A stretch of DNA of 64,000 nt. Source: an uncultured Bacteroidales bacterium. GTDB taxonomy: Bacteria > Bacteroidota > Bacteroidia > Bacteroidales > P3. Positions 8,622 to 18,143 of this stretch are shown piece after piece. Both the position numbers and the translations under genes were made by a program. The stretch's first letter is position 1. Each line of letters opens with the position of its first letter. The stretch is from positions 61,898 to 125,897 of the forward strand of contig CAJUFX010000004.1 of NCBI GenBank assembly GCA_910586395.1, written 5' to 3'. The notes below the pieces were generated by a model. It saw only the letters and a program-made list of their open reading frames with translations. It did not search any database and was not told the DNA's origin.

Positions 8622-10868
8622 ATGAAACCCAAAAAACATTTTTTCTTGGCCATGTTGGCGGCCTGTTTTATCTCAGCCTGCAGCTTGGCTAACCCGGCAC
8701 CGTCCGTCAGCGCGGCCGGAACGGAGGCACCTCACCGCAAAATTTACGCCTACTTCCAATCGAATCAGGATTTCGGAGTCGGGGAATACGGAATAGGCTC
8801 TTTCTTCGCCGACAATCCCTCCGTGACCACCTTGGAATGGTCTTTCAGAGGTCAAAACAGCCTCTTTACCGGGGCGGTCGCCAACGGGGTTTATTACGGC
8901 CTGTCCTATTTGTTTTTCGACGCTGCGCCTCCCATCCCCGACGACATGATTGCCATTGAAATGAAAACCGGCAACAGACGGGTCATCGGCCCCTGGACCG
9001 ACGACGAAACCATGAGAGTGCAGGATATGACGTACAGTTATGCCGATTCCACGATGTATGCCGTTTCCTACGGCTTTATCCGCGAGGGGGAAAACGACAA
9101 GGCGTCGCTGATATACAGCATCGACTTGGAAACCGGCGCCATGACGCGCGTCATCGACCTGGATCCCAACACCCAGATTGTCTGCATCGCGGCCGATTAC
9201 GAAGGCAACCTGTACGGTATGAGTTACGACGGCATACTATATATATTGAATCTCTCGAACGGAGAAGTAACCGAAATCTGCGAAACGCCTTACAAAGGCG
9301 CGCAGCATTTCTGGGGCATGGAGGCGGACCATACGGACGGCAGCCTCTATTGGACCGTGCTTTCGGAACAGATCAACCCCGATGTCTATCACTTACTCCG
9401 CTTCGATTTAAAAGCCAATCCCGTAGCCTATCAAGACCTGGGGGAAATCGCCGGCTCGACGAGCACCGCCTCGCCCTTCGGTCTGTACATTCCGTATGTC
9501 TTGGCCGGAGAAGGCGTGCCGACCGGCGCCACGGACATTTCCGTAACGCCGAACGCGCAAGGCGCTTTGGAAGCGACCCTGAACTGGACCTGTCCGACCA
9601 CCACGTTCGGATACGAACCGCTGACCGAACTCAAATCCGTCATCATCTTGCGCGACGGCCAAAAAGTGGCCGACCTTACCGGCGCGGCTCCCGGCAAAGC
9701 CATGACCTATACCGACAAAACCGTACCTGAACGCGGCTACCACGAATACACGATTATCGCCGTCAACGAAACGGGCGAAGGCGAAAAGGCTTACGCCAAC
9801 CGGTACATCGGCCCCGACTTCCCCGCCAAGGTGACGAATGCGCAAGTCGCCAAAGTGGACGGTTGCGGAGATCTGAAACTGAGTTGGACGGCTTCGAACG
9901 GCGGCGAGAACCACAGTTATGTCGATCCCGCGAAAGTAAGTTACCGCATCGTCCGTTATCCGGATTCCGTCGTCGTGGCGGACAATCTGAAAGAGACTTC
10001 TTTTGAAGACAAGTCTTTGCCCGCGCTGAAAGGGTACAGTTACGGCATCTTCGCCGTCAACGAAATCGGCGAAACCGTCGTCGTTACCGACCGTAACGTA
10101 GCCGGCCCCGCTTTGGACGCCGCCTCTTACTTTACCGCTTTCGACTCTCAAGACACGATTGACAATCAGTGGACATGTGTCGATAACAACGAAGACGCCT
10201 GGTCTTGGCAAGTCACCACGATGTACGGGTTCTACCAATTCGGCGAAGCGGTGCCCGTCATCGAATATTTCGTCAACCCGGGCCTGACGCCTGCCGGCTC
10301 CATCGACGACGCCGACGACTACTTCATCACGCCGCCTTTCCTGCTCAAAGCGCGTACCGGCTATAAAATCTCTTTTGACTACCGTTGCCTGAGCAAGGAA
10401 TCGTTGGAAATCACGATAGGCAAATCCAATACGGCGGAAAGCCAAAGCGCCGTGGCCTCGCTGGAGCTGACGCCCGCCGATCCTTACGTCGAATTCGGCT
10501 ATCAGGAAATCGCGCTGCCCCCCTTGGATAAAGACGGCGTCATGGCCGTAGGCCTGCACCTGACGTCCCCGATCAACGCACAAAACTATGCCTATCTGCA
10601 AATCACCAACCTGAAATTCGAATCCACCGGCCCCGTCAGCAACGAACGGGATGACGTCTTGGGAGACCTCCGCATCAGCACGAACCGCGACCGGCTGCAT
10701 ATCGACGGCGATTTCGACCGGGCGGAAATCTATGCGTTGACCGGCGTCAAAATGCTGGAGACAACCGAGCCGACCGTTTCCACGGCCTCGTTGGTACAAG
10801 GCGTGTACTTGGTCCGTATAACGCGCGACCACCAAAGCCGCACGTTCAAATTCGTCGTAACCCATTAA
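8622..10868 (+). CDS. T9SS-exported fibronectin-type III protein
   Basis: A 748-residue exported protein. I start at MKPKKHFFLAMLAACFISAC, a signal peptide with a lipobox-like LISAC-type end; upstream in-frame ATGs add unusual residues. A beta-propeller-like N-terminal half (NLYGMSYDG, MEADHTDGSLYW) is followed by two or three fibronectin type III-like domains (GYHEYTIIAVNETGEGEKAY) and a MAM/cleaved-adhesin-like segment around residues 500-680. The last 70 residues, ending GVYLVRITRDHQSRTFKFVV, fit a T9SS type-A sorting domain. It is expected on the cell surface. The next gene starts 12 nt later, so they form an operon. Confidence 0.75.
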   Translation: MKPKKHFFLAMLAACFISACSLANPAPSVSAAGTEAPHRKIYAYFQSNQDFGVGEYGIGSFFADNPSVTTLEWSFRGQNSLFTGAVANGVYYGLSYLFFDAAPPIPDDMIAIEMKTGNRRVIGPWTDDETMRVQDMTYSYADSTMYAVSYGFIREGENDKASLIYSIDLETGAMTRVIDLDPNTQIVCIAADYEGNLYGMSYDGILYILNLSNGEVTEICETPYKGAQHFWGMEADHTDGSLYWTVLSEQINPDVYHLLRFDLKANPVAYQDLGEIAGSTSTASPFGLYIPYVLAGEGVPTGATDISVTPNAQGALEATLNWTCPTTTFGYEPLTELKSVIILRDGQKVADLTGAAPGKAMTYTDKTVPERGYHEYTIIAVNETGEGEKAYANRYIGPDFPAKVTNAQVAKVDGCGDLKLSWTASNGGENHSYVDPAKVSYRIVRYPDSVVVADNLKETSFEDKSLPALKGYSYGIFAVNEIGETVVVTDRNVAGPALDAASYFTAFDSQDTIDNQWTCVDNNEDAWSWQVTTMYGFYQFGEAVPVIEYFVNPGLTPAGSIDDADDYFITPPFLLKARTGYKISFDYRCLSKESLEITIGKSNTAESQSAVASLELTPADPYVEFGYQEIALPPLDKDGVMAVGLHLTSPINAQNYAYLQITNLKFESTGPVSNERDDVLGDLRISTNRDRLHIDGDFDRAEIYALTGVKMLETTEPTVSTASLVQGVYLVRITRDHQSRTFKFVVTH

Positions 10869-10880
10869 TAGGACCTCTCC

Positions 10881-13800
10881 ATGAAAAAGATATTATTTAG
10901 CCTGGCTATCTGCATTCTATCGCAGATAGCCTTGGCGCAGAGAGCGGATGATTATACGTTCCGTTCCTCTGTTCAAACCCCTTACGAACCGCTGCCCGAA
11001 ACGGCCTTGACGCTGGCCGGCTCGACCACCGTCAAGGACGAGACGTTCAAGACGACCTTTTTCAACGATAACACGCAGGTCAACTACTCCACGGGCAATG
11101 GAATCGAAAGCTATACTGTCGTCCCCTTGGCCGGCATTCCCATCGGTTTCGATTTTACGTTCGCCGATATGGTCTGCGACAAATTCGTGGCGGCCGGTAC
11201 CGGCTTCATCTTTCTTTCGCCCAAAACCGACGAAAAGGTTCAGATTACCGGATTGGCGAGTGGATCCATGGTTGCGAAATGGTTTCCGACCATCGGCATC
11301 GGTGTGGGATCGACCGGAGGCGAGGCGTACGGCATAGAGAGTACGGCCATCCGCTATCTGTTGCAGGGCGAGGAAGGCGATCGGACGCTGACCGTGGAAT
11401 ATGTCGATGTCTCTTACCGCGACGCAACTCACCCGTTCAATTTCCAGATCAAACTCTATGAAAGAAATTCCGAAATAGAATTGATTTTCGATGGATTTAA
11501 AATCCCCAATACCGGCGCATGGACGGTCGGTTTTACCGGCAAGGAAACCGATCATTTTCACCTGAAACCGACGGACAACCAATGGGAAAAAGCCGTCAGA
11601 ATTGTCTCTTCCAGCGCTTACGCTTATGCGAACGACATACAAGGTTCGACTTTCCCGGAAGGCCTGCGTTACCGCTTTACCCCGCCGGCCGCTCTGCCGC
11701 CGGCCGATGTGAAAATCACCGGCATTTCCGAGACCGAACTCACGCTTGACGTGACGCCCAATGCCAAAGGCGAAAACGTATTGGTGGTCTTGACCGATGA
11801 ATTCAAAAAAACTACATCGCCCTGGTCCCCCGTTATCGGCCAAGCTGAAGACGGCAAGACCTACGGCGTAGGAGACAGCTTGTATGTCATCGACCAAAAC
11901 GGCAAGCCGCAACAGTTCGGCGGACGGGTCATTTACAACGGGGAAGCCAAAAACGGCATCGTCTGCCGACCGGAAGGTCTGCAAGGCAACACGCTCTATT
12001 ACTGCGCCGCCTTCAGCTACAACGAAACGCATGGCTATTCCCGCGGTTATGTTGCCGACGATACGGTCAGCCCGGCGTACCTGCCTTTCCATGAAGGTTT
12101 CAATTCGATGAATTATGACGATATGCCAACCCGTTGGCCCGGCACACAGAACTTTTCCGCTCAGCAACTCACGGATTCGAAAGGCACGGAATATGTAGCG
12201 CAAACCTATCTTTATCCTTCCAATAACGAATCCGTATTGCTTTTCCCGGCCATGACGTATCCCCAAAACCAGAATCTGCGCCTTACGCTCAATTACCATA
12301 TGTCTTGGCTGGCGACCCCAAACTATACCGAGAAACCGCTGACCAAAGCGGATTGGGCCGAACTTGACTCCATCGTCTTCGAATACAGCACCGACGGCGG
12401 CCAGACCTTTGCCTATGCCGGCAATTGCATCACGAAGCAGAATGCGCCTGATTTTACAGGCACAAAAACCGCTATGGATCTCGTCTTCCAGCAACAGACG
12501 CTGCGCATTCCCAACTTCGGCGGCGGCCATGCGTTGTTGCGGCTCCGTTATGTAGCGAAAGACAACCAAGAAGGACGGGGCGGCGTTTACATGAACATCA
12601 ACGATATACAATTATCCGCGATTGATTTATGCGATTATCCGGCTCTGGTGACCGTTGAGGACGCCTCCATTACCAAAGACCGGGCCGTTGTACGCTGGGT
12701 AGCCGGCGACAACAACGAGACCGTCTGGAACATGAAAACCGAAATCCGGGAAGCCGACGGACAATGGCAAGCCTGGGGCAAGCCGCAGGAAGTAAGCGGT
12801 TCGTCCTATCAACTCGAGAATCTGACTTCAAACCGCAAATATCGGGTCAGCCTGCAAGCGGTCTGCGGTACCGGCCAACTCAGCCGGTGGGTCAGCACTG
12901 AATTCAACAGCGGTTGGGAAGCGGCTTTCGTCGAGGATTTCAACGAACTGGAAGCGCGATACGTCGGCGGTGTATTCATGCAGTTCGACCTGCCGGCGCA
13001 TTGGGCCTTGTCCTGGAACAACGCCTCTCGCAAGCCGGACTCCGTCTCCGCCTCGTTCATCGATCCGAAATACGAGGTCATCGGTGCGTGGAAACGCTAC
13101 AAAACGGAGGAATTTCCCGTATCGGAAGCCCAAAACAAAGCGGTTTGTCTGCCTTTCTATTACTTTGTAGGCACAACGGCCCTGCGCCTGCCGACCGTCG
13201 ATATCCAATCCGGCCAAAAAACCCGTCTGGAATTTGATTATGCCTATGGCCTGGTCGATGAAGAAAGCGGCGAACTCCTGGATCCGTATATCCAGACGGA
13301 GATAATGGATCAAATGTACCTTTGGGTTTCCACCGATACCAAAACCGAAAAATTCGCGCTGAAAGACACGGTAAGTTGCTGGTCATTCGCAACCTTGCGC
13401 GAAAATAAGAAACTGGAAGGCCACATGTCCATCGACCTTTCGGCATACAGCGGCGATATCGCCGTGGCCATCGGTACCTATGCCTGGGATAGCCCGCATG
13501 TACTTTTCCTCGACAACATCGGCATTGTCTATGATTGTCCGGCCGCCCGGCGGCTGACGTTGCAAGCCGGCAGCCTGACCGAGACGTCCGCCGTCCTGAA
13601 CTGGCAAAGCGACCCGACCCACGACGCTTGGACGGTCATCCGCCGTGACAACGGAAAGGAAAGCACGGAGACGGTAAGCGGCACCAGCATCCGCTGGGAC
13701 AATCTCCTGCCCGCCACGACTTATACCGTCCTGGTCGGACAGCCCTGCGCCGACACGGCCGACTGGAGCCATATCCGCTTCACGACCGGCGGCATTCCCT

Positions 13801-14882
13801 GTAACGCGGTTCAAAACATCGCCGTTTCGGCCATCGGACAACGGAACGCCACGCTGAATTGGAACGGAGAGGCGGCCAAATACCGCATACGCGTACGCCC
13901 CGTCGCCGCAACGCCGGAAGCCGCCGTCGATTGGACGGTTTACGAAAGCGAGACGACCTCTTACACGTTCGCCAATCTGACACCCGACACGGACTATGAA
14001 GGCGCGGTGCAGTCCGTCTGCGGGGAAGCCGTCGGCGATACGACCGGCTACGTGGCGTTCGAGCACTTCAAGACGGCCGCCATATCCTGTTTCGCGCCGA
14101 CCGGCATTCAAGCGACGCAGGTGGATTATTTCTCGGCCACCATCGGCTGGCAGGGCGAAGCGGGCGCCTATGAAATCGAATACCGCCGCGAAGGCGCGCT
14201 CGACCTCATCGCCCGCCACAGCAGTACGGCCAAAGAATACCGCATCGAAGACCTGAATGCCGATACCCGCTATGAAGTCCGGCTGCGCAGCATCTGTTCG
14301 GCCGGCGACACCAGCGTTTGGAGTGCCTTTGTCGGGTTCGCCACCGCAACGGCTCCCGAATGCGCCGAACCGACCGACTTGAAAACGGAAGCCATCACGC
14401 TCAACTCGGCCCGCCTGACGTGGACGGCCAATGAGAACCACAACGGCTTTATCGTCCGCTACAGCAAGTCGGCGCCCATTGCCTACGACAGCATCCGCGA
14501 CATTACCGAATCCTACTGCGAACTGACGGATTTGGAACCGGAAACGATTTATCTGTGGAGCGTCATGTCGGCCTGCCGCGGCGGCCGGTACAGCGGCTGG
14601 GCCACACGCCAAAGTTTCAAGACCAACGGGGTGGCCAACGAGTCCGTGAACGACAAACGGTTCGAACTCTATGCGGACAAAGGCCAGATTCATATCCTGA
14701 ACCATGCCTCCCTGCCGATGGAACGCGTGCGGATTTACGACGTCCAAGGCCGTCTGCGCCATGACTTTGCCGTTCGCACGAACGACAACGCCATCCTGAC
14801 GACCGGCGTCGGCAACAGCATCGTGATTGTGGAAATAAAAAGCGAAGGACAATACCTGCGCTACAAAATCCGGATGCCGTAA
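10881..14882 (+). CDS. Large T9SS-exported fibronectin-type III adhesin-like protein
   Basis: A 1333-residue protein with a clear signal peptide (MKKILFSLAICILSQIALAQ). The middle holds two segments resembling the cleaved-adhesin/MAM beta-sandwich (FHEGFNSMNYDDMPTRWPG near 405; FVEDFNELEARYVGG near 680). At least four fibronectin type III repeats follow (about 895-1240), with recurring LTWTANEN / LNWQSD strands and paired cysteines. The C-terminus (VRIYDVQGRLRHDFAVRTND and then a KSEGQYLRYKI strand) is a T9SS type-A sorting domain. It is co-oriented with, and 12 nt from, the preceding T9SS gene. The likely role is surface adhesion; no catalytic motif was seen. Confidence 0.75.
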   Translation: MKKILFSLAICILSQIALAQRADDYTFRSSVQTPYEPLPETALTLAGSTTVKDETFKTTFFNDNTQVNYSTGNGIESYTVVPLAGIPIGFDFTFADMVCDKFVAAGTGFIFLSPKTDEKVQITGLASGSMVAKWFPTIGIGVGSTGGEAYGIESTAIRYLLQGEEGDRTLTVEYVDVSYRDATHPFNFQIKLYERNSEIELIFDGFKIPNTGAWTVGFTGKETDHFHLKPTDNQWEKAVRIVSSSAYAYANDIQGSTFPEGLRYRFTPPAALPPADVKITGISETELTLDVTPNAKGENVLVVLTDEFKKTTSPWSPVIGQAEDGKTYGVGDSLYVIDQNGKPQQFGGRVIYNGEAKNGIVCRPEGLQGNTLYYCAAFSYNETHGYSRGYVADDTVSPAYLPFHEGFNSMNYDDMPTRWPGTQNFSAQQLTDSKGTEYVAQTYLYPSNNESVLLFPAMTYPQNQNLRLTLNYHMSWLATPNYTEKPLTKADWAELDSIVFEYSTDGGQTFAYAGNCITKQNAPDFTGTKTAMDLVFQQQTLRIPNFGGGHALLRLRYVAKDNQEGRGGVYMNINDIQLSAIDLCDYPALVTVEDASITKDRAVVRWVAGDNNETVWNMKTEIREADGQWQAWGKPQEVSGSSYQLENLTSNRKYRVSLQAVCGTGQLSRWVSTEFNSGWEAAFVEDFNELEARYVGGVFMQFDLPAHWALSWNNASRKPDSVSASFIDPKYEVIGAWKRYKTEEFPVSEAQNKAVCLPFYYFVGTTALRLPTVDIQSGQKTRLEFDYAYGLVDEESGELLDPYIQTEIMDQMYLWVSTDTKTEKFALKDTVSCWSFATLRENKKLEGHMSIDLSAYSGDIAVAIGTYAWDSPHVLFLDNIGIVYDCPAARRLTLQAGSLTETSAVLNWQSDPTHDAWTVIRRDNGKESTETVSGTSIRWDNLLPATTYTVLVGQPCADTADWSHIRFTTGGIPCNAVQNIAVSAIGQRNATLNWNGEAAKYRIRVRPVAATPEAAVDWTVYESETTSYTFANLTPDTDYEGAVQSVCGEAVGDTTGYVAFEHFKTAAISCFAPTGIQATQVDYFSATIGWQGEAGAYEIEYRREGALDLIARHSSTAKEYRIEDLNADTRYEVRLRSICSAGDTSVWSAFVGFATATAPECAEPTDLKTEAITLNSARLTWTANENHNGFIVRYSKSAPIAYDSIRDITESYCELTDLEPETIYLWSVMSACRGGRYSGWATRQSFKTNGVANESVNDKRFELYADKGQIHILNHASLPMERVRIYDVQGRLRHDFAVRTNDNAILTTGVGNSIVIVEIKSEGQYLRYKIRMP

Positions 14883-14906
14883 CCCCATCCCTCTTGGTTA
14901 ACACGC

Positions 14907-14938
14907 AAAAAGGCGGTCAAATAATTGACCGCCTTTTT
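14907..14938. terminator. Strong bidirectional terminator
   Basis: A perfect stem AAAAAGGCGGTCAA / TTGACCGCCTTTTT with a 4-nt loop, flanked by A and T runs on the two sides, sits between the convergent T9SS and DUF486 genes. Confidence 0.9.
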
Positions 14939-14965
14939 GTTTATCAGCCTTTATCTCGCCTTAAC

Positions 14966-15358
14966 CTATTTCTTGAATACCAAGGCCACGGCGACAAACA
15001 CCAGCACCAACGCCAAAGCGTGGTTCCAACGCAGATTTTCTTTAAACAAAAGCGCCGAGAAAACGACGAAGACCAAGAGCGTGATGGCCTCTTGGATGAT
15101 TTTAAGCTGATACAATGTGAAAGGCCCGCCGTTGCCTTTGAATCCGAGGCGGTTGGCGGGCACTTGACAACAATACTCAAAGAACGCGATTCCCCAGCTG
15201 AGGAGTATCAGGAGAATCAAAGGCATGGACGAGGGCTTGCCGGCTTGGGATGCCGCATCCGCCACCGCCCGGCCGCCCCATTTGAGGTGGCCGTACCACG
15301 CGAACGTCATGAAAATGTTGGAACACAACAGAAGCAGTATCGTGGAGAGCCCCCTCAT
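14966..15358 (-). CDS. DUF486 small multidrug-transporter-like membrane protein
   Basis: A 130-residue protein with four predicted transmembrane helices (about 4-22, 46-64, 84-102 and 108-126), rich in Leu/Val/Phe. The motif NIFMTFAWYGHLK near the first helix and WGIAFFEYCCQVPANR in the second fit the DUF486 family, which is related to the drug/metabolite transporter superfamily. The substrate is unknown. It lies 8 nt behind the biotin carrier gene and may be transcribed with it, but a functional link is not evident. Confidence 0.8.
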   Translation of the reverse strand: MRGLSTILLLLCSNIFMTFAWYGHLKWGGRAVADAASQAGKPSSMPLILLILLSWGIAFFEYCCQVPANRLGFKGNGGPFTLYQLKIIQEAITLLVFVVFSALLFKENLRWNHALALVLVFVAVALVFKK

Positions 15359-15366
15359 CGCGGCCT

Positions 15367-15789
15367 TTATTTCTTAGCGGTTTTCTTGGCCTGCTTGGCC
15401 TGCTTCTCCTTGCCCGTCTTGCCGGCGGCTGCCGTCTTCAACGCCACGAGCAACGTATGCTTGGGTACACTCTCGCCCACCTTGACCGCAATTTTCTCCA
15501 CAACGCCATCTACGGGCGCGAGCAGTTCGTTGTTCATTTTCATCGCGTCCAAGACGAGCAGTTTGTCGCCCTTGGAAACGCTGTCGCCGACCGCCACGAA
15601 GAATTTCCGTACCGTACCCGGCATGAAAGCCAATACATGATTCGGATTCTGCGGCGCGTAAGCCTGTTTGTTCTTATATTTGGCCGGCAACGTGGTTTCG
15701 TAGATCGATCCGCCTATCTCGAGGCTTTCCGCCACAATCAACGTCTCGTCCGTTTCCACGGCCACGGCCGTTTTTTTCTTTTCAGACAT
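15367..15789 (-). CDS. Biotin carboxyl carrier protein of acyl-CoA carboxylase/decarboxylase
   Basis: A 140-residue protein with a biotinyl domain in its second half (about 50-122). The biotin acceptor motif DAMKMNNE places the modified lysine at residue 84, and a second conserved strand is PVDGVVEKIAVKVGE. The C-terminal tail is lysine/alanine-rich (about 123-140). It should carry carboxyl groups between the carboxyltransferase encoded upstream (15993-17537) and a partner subunit not in this window. The pair most likely serves methylmalonyl-CoA/propionyl-CoA interconversion in propionate production. Confidence 0.9.
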   Translation of the reverse strand: MSEKKKTAVAVETDETLIVAESLEIGGSIYETTLPAKYKNKQAYAPQNPNHVLAFMPGTVRKFFVAVGDSVSKGDKLLVLDAMKMNNELLAPVDGVVEKIAVKVGESVPKHTLLVALKTAAAGKTGKEKQAKQAKKTAKK

Positions 15790-15840
15790 AATTCTTTAAC
15801 ATATTATCACTTAAACCGCGACCCGAAGTTTGACGTTCGG

Positions 15841-15988
15841 GCCGCAGATTGGTCTTTATCGCACAGGCAAAAGCGCGTCAGAAAGGCCAAGATGCAAGGC
15901 GTTGCGGATGAGGCGAAGGAGCGCACCCAGGTACGTAACTGAGCCCGAACTCCGATAACAACGAAGCAGATTGGTCTTTATCACGCAC
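15841..15988. repeat. Dispersed intergenic repeat, copies 2 and partial 3
   Basis: 15876-15988 is a diverged copy of the repeat at 3455-3565. 15841-15863 (GCCGCAGATTGGTCTTTAT) is an extra copy of its last part, so one and a fraction units are in tandem. It occupies the gap between the carboxyltransferase stop and the biotin carrier start. Confidence 0.65.
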
Positions 15989-15992
15989 TTTT

Positions 15993-17537
15993 TTAAAACG
16001 GGGGGATGCCATGCTTACGTTCCGGCACCGCCTCCGATTTGTTATGGGAAATCTCAAGCGCGTGGATAACGAACGAGCGCGTCTGTTCGGGCGCGATGAC
16101 GGCATCGACGTAGCCATAGGCCGCCGCCACGTAAGGATTTGCGAACTTCTCCTTGTATTCCTCGATTTTCTGCTGCCGCATCTTCTCCTGATCCTCGGCC
16201 TCCATGATTTCCTTACGGAAAATAATGTTGGCCGCGCCTTCCGATCCCATGACGGCGATTTCGGCCGTCGGCCACGCGAAAACGAAGTCGGCGCGCAGGT
16301 GGCTGGAACACATCGCGATATAGCCACCGCCATAGGCCTTTCTCAAAATAACCGTAATCTTGGGCACCGTCGCTTCCGAATAAGCGTACAGAATCTTGGC
16401 GCCGTGGCGGATAACGCCGGCATGTTCCTGATCCACGCCCGGCAGATAACCCGGCAAATCGACGAGCGTCACGAGCGGAATGTTGAACGCGTCGCAATAA
16501 CGGATAAAGCGGGCGCATTTGTCGGAACTGTCCACATCCAGCACGCCGGCCATGACGAGCGGCTGGTTCGCCACAAAACCGACCGTCTGTCCGTCCACAC
16601 GGCCGAAACCGACGACGATATTGGCGGCGAACAACGCCTGCACTTCCAGAAACTCGGAATCATCGACAATGGCCTTGATGATATTGCGCACGTCGTAAGG
16701 CTTGCGCGGATCGGCCGGAACGATATGCCCGATCTTGAACGTCTTTTTCGGCAGTTTCGGCGTAAAGACATCGGCCTTCTTCGTATTGTTCCAAGGCACG
16801 AAACTGACAAGTGACTTGATTTGCTGGAAACATTCCTGTTCGCTTTCGGCAAAGAAATGCGCGTTACCCGTGATTTCGGCATGCGTGCGCGCGCCGCCCA
16901 GATCCTCCTGCGAAATCTCTTCGCCCAACACCGACTTAATGACGTCGGGTCCCGTAATGAACATCTTGGAAATCTTATCGACCACGAACACGAAGTCGGT
17001 CAGCGCGGGCGAATAAACCGCGCCGCCGGCACAAGGGCCCAGAATAACGGAAATCTGCGGAATGACGCCCGAAGCCTTCGTATTGCGGTAGAATATCTCG
17101 CCGTAACCGGCCAAAGCGTTCACGCCTTCCTGGATACGCGCGCCGCCGGAGTCGTTGATGCCGATGATGGGCACTTTCAGTTTCATGGCGTGATCCATGA
17201 TCTTGCAGATTTTCTTGGCGTGCATATACCCCAGCGAACCGCCGGCCACCGTAAAGTCCTGCGCGTAGATGCAGACAGGATAATTATTGATGGTACCCGT
17301 CCCCGTCACAACGCCGTCGCCCGGCAGATACTTCTTATCCATGCCGAAATCCTTGCCAGAATGCTCCACGAACAAATCGTATTCATGGAAACTCTCCGGG
17401 TCCAGAATGGCTAAAATACGCTCGCGCGCCGTCAGTTTTCCGCCGGCTTTCTGCTTCTCTATCGCTTTCGAGCCCCCGCCCAGCAAAGCGTTTTCCATAC
17501 GTGCCCGCAAATCGTAAGTCTTCTCTTTTACAGACAT
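15993..17537 (-). CDS. mmdA: Acyl-CoA carboxyltransferase (methylmalonyl-CoA decarboxylase alpha / propionyl-CoA carboxylase beta type)
   Basis: A 514-residue protein of normal family length with both carboxyltransferase lobes. The N lobe has the acyl-CoA site GINDSGGARIQEGVNALAGY and ILGPCAGGAVYSPALTDFVF. The C lobe has VDLPGYLPGVDQEHAGVIRHG, LRKAYGGGYIAM and FAWPTAEIAVMGSEGAANI. These match the MmdA/PccB type. It moves carboxyl groups between biotin and propionyl-CoA in the cytoplasm. With the biotin carrier downstream it forms a two-gene set, separated by the repeat at 15841-15988. The symbol reflects the usual Bacteroidales annotation; the direction (decarboxylase with a sodium-pump subunit, or carboxylase) cannot be decided here. 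Confidence 0.9.
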   Translation of the reverse strand: MSVKEKTYDLRARMENALLGGGSKAIEKQKAGGKLTARERILAILDPESFHEYDLFVEHSGKDFGMDKKYLPGDGVVTGTGTINNYPVCIYAQDFTVAGGSLGYMHAKKICKIMDHAMKLKVPIIGINDSGGARIQEGVNALAGYGEIFYRNTKASGVIPQISVILGPCAGGAVYSPALTDFVFVVDKISKMFITGPDVIKSVLGEEISQEDLGGARTHAEITGNAHFFAESEQECFQQIKSLVSFVPWNNTKKADVFTPKLPKKTFKIGHIVPADPRKPYDVRNIIKAIVDDSEFLEVQALFAANIVVGFGRVDGQTVGFVANQPLVMAGVLDVDSSDKCARFIRYCDAFNIPLVTLVDLPGYLPGVDQEHAGVIRHGAKILYAYSEATVPKITVILRKAYGGGYIAMCSSHLRADFVFAWPTAEIAVMGSEGAANIIFRKEIMEAEDQEKMRQQKIEEYKEKFANPYVAAAYGYVDAVIAPEQTRSFVIHALEISHNKSEAVPERKHGIPPF

Positions 17538-17764
17538 AAAGTTTTGTTTTTTAGTTTTTTGCTTGCTTCCGAACTATCGCAAAGCAAAACGAAGATAGCA
17601 CTTTTTTTCGGTTCGGCATTTATACCATCTCCACGCTTTGTTAAATTTTGTTAAATCGCGACGCGTCCATCCGTCCGTTTGCCCCGGCTCGATGCCGTCA
17701 GTCAAATTTCCAAGTCCTTAAAAAAAATTTTTCGATGCTTTTTTAACATTTTTTAACATTTGTC

Positions 17765-17795
17765 TTGCGGCTCTGCTTTTTTTATGCTAATTTTG
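17765..17795 (+). promoter_or_regulatory. Promoter of the small lipoprotein gene
   Basis: TTGC at 17765-17768 and TAATTTTG at 17788-17795 are 19 bp apart, a good match to the Bacteroidetes -33/-7 signal. The start codon is 78 bp past it, leaving a leader of about 70 nt. The rest of the 17538-17872 gap is AT-rich, with a repeated TTTTTTAACATT string, and has no gene. Confidence 0.55.
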
Positions 17796-17872
17796 TAGCA
17801 TTGTACAAGGTGTGTTTTGCGAAATCGCACGCGACGGAACGATTTGGATAACCTTTTAATACTCTAAATACC

Positions 17873-18058
17873 ATGAAAAAAGTAATGTTTGTTTTGGCTG
17901 TGGCCAGCATGTTCGCTCTCTGCAGCTGCAAAAGCAATCAACCGGCGGAAGTTGTTGAAGCCGTTGAAACCGAAGTTGTAACGGAAGAAGCCCCGGCTTG
18001 CGCGGAAACCGCTGAAGTGGTTGAAGAAGCTCCCGTTGCTGAAACCGTAGCCGAATAA
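17873..18058 (+). CDS. Small acidic lipoprotein
   Basis: A 61-residue protein with a lipoprotein signal peptide (MKKVMFVLAVASMFALCSC), whose second cysteine fits a lipobox. The mature part is about 40 residues of Glu/Val/Ala-rich imperfect repeats (VVEAVETEVVTEEAP, EVVEEAPVAETVAE). It has its own promoter and a strong terminator, so it is a monocistronic, probably abundant lipoprotein. The family and function are unknown to me. Confidence 0.8.
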   Translation: MKKVMFVLAVASMFALCSCKSNQPAEVVEAVETEVVTEEAPACAETAEVVEEAPVAETVAE

Positions 18059-18077
18059 TTTTTATTCGCTACATAAG

Positions 18078-18112
18078 AAAAGCGGTTCCACTCAGCGTGG
18101 AACCGCTTTTTT
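18078..18112 (+). terminator. Rho-independent terminator
   Basis: A perfect 14-bp stem AAAAGCGGTTCCAC / GTGGAACCGCTTTT with a 5-nt loop is followed by a T run. It ends the small lipoprotein transcript. Confidence 0.9.
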
Positions 18113-18143
18113 ATTACCTTCTCCGAACGGTTCGTGAAACCGG

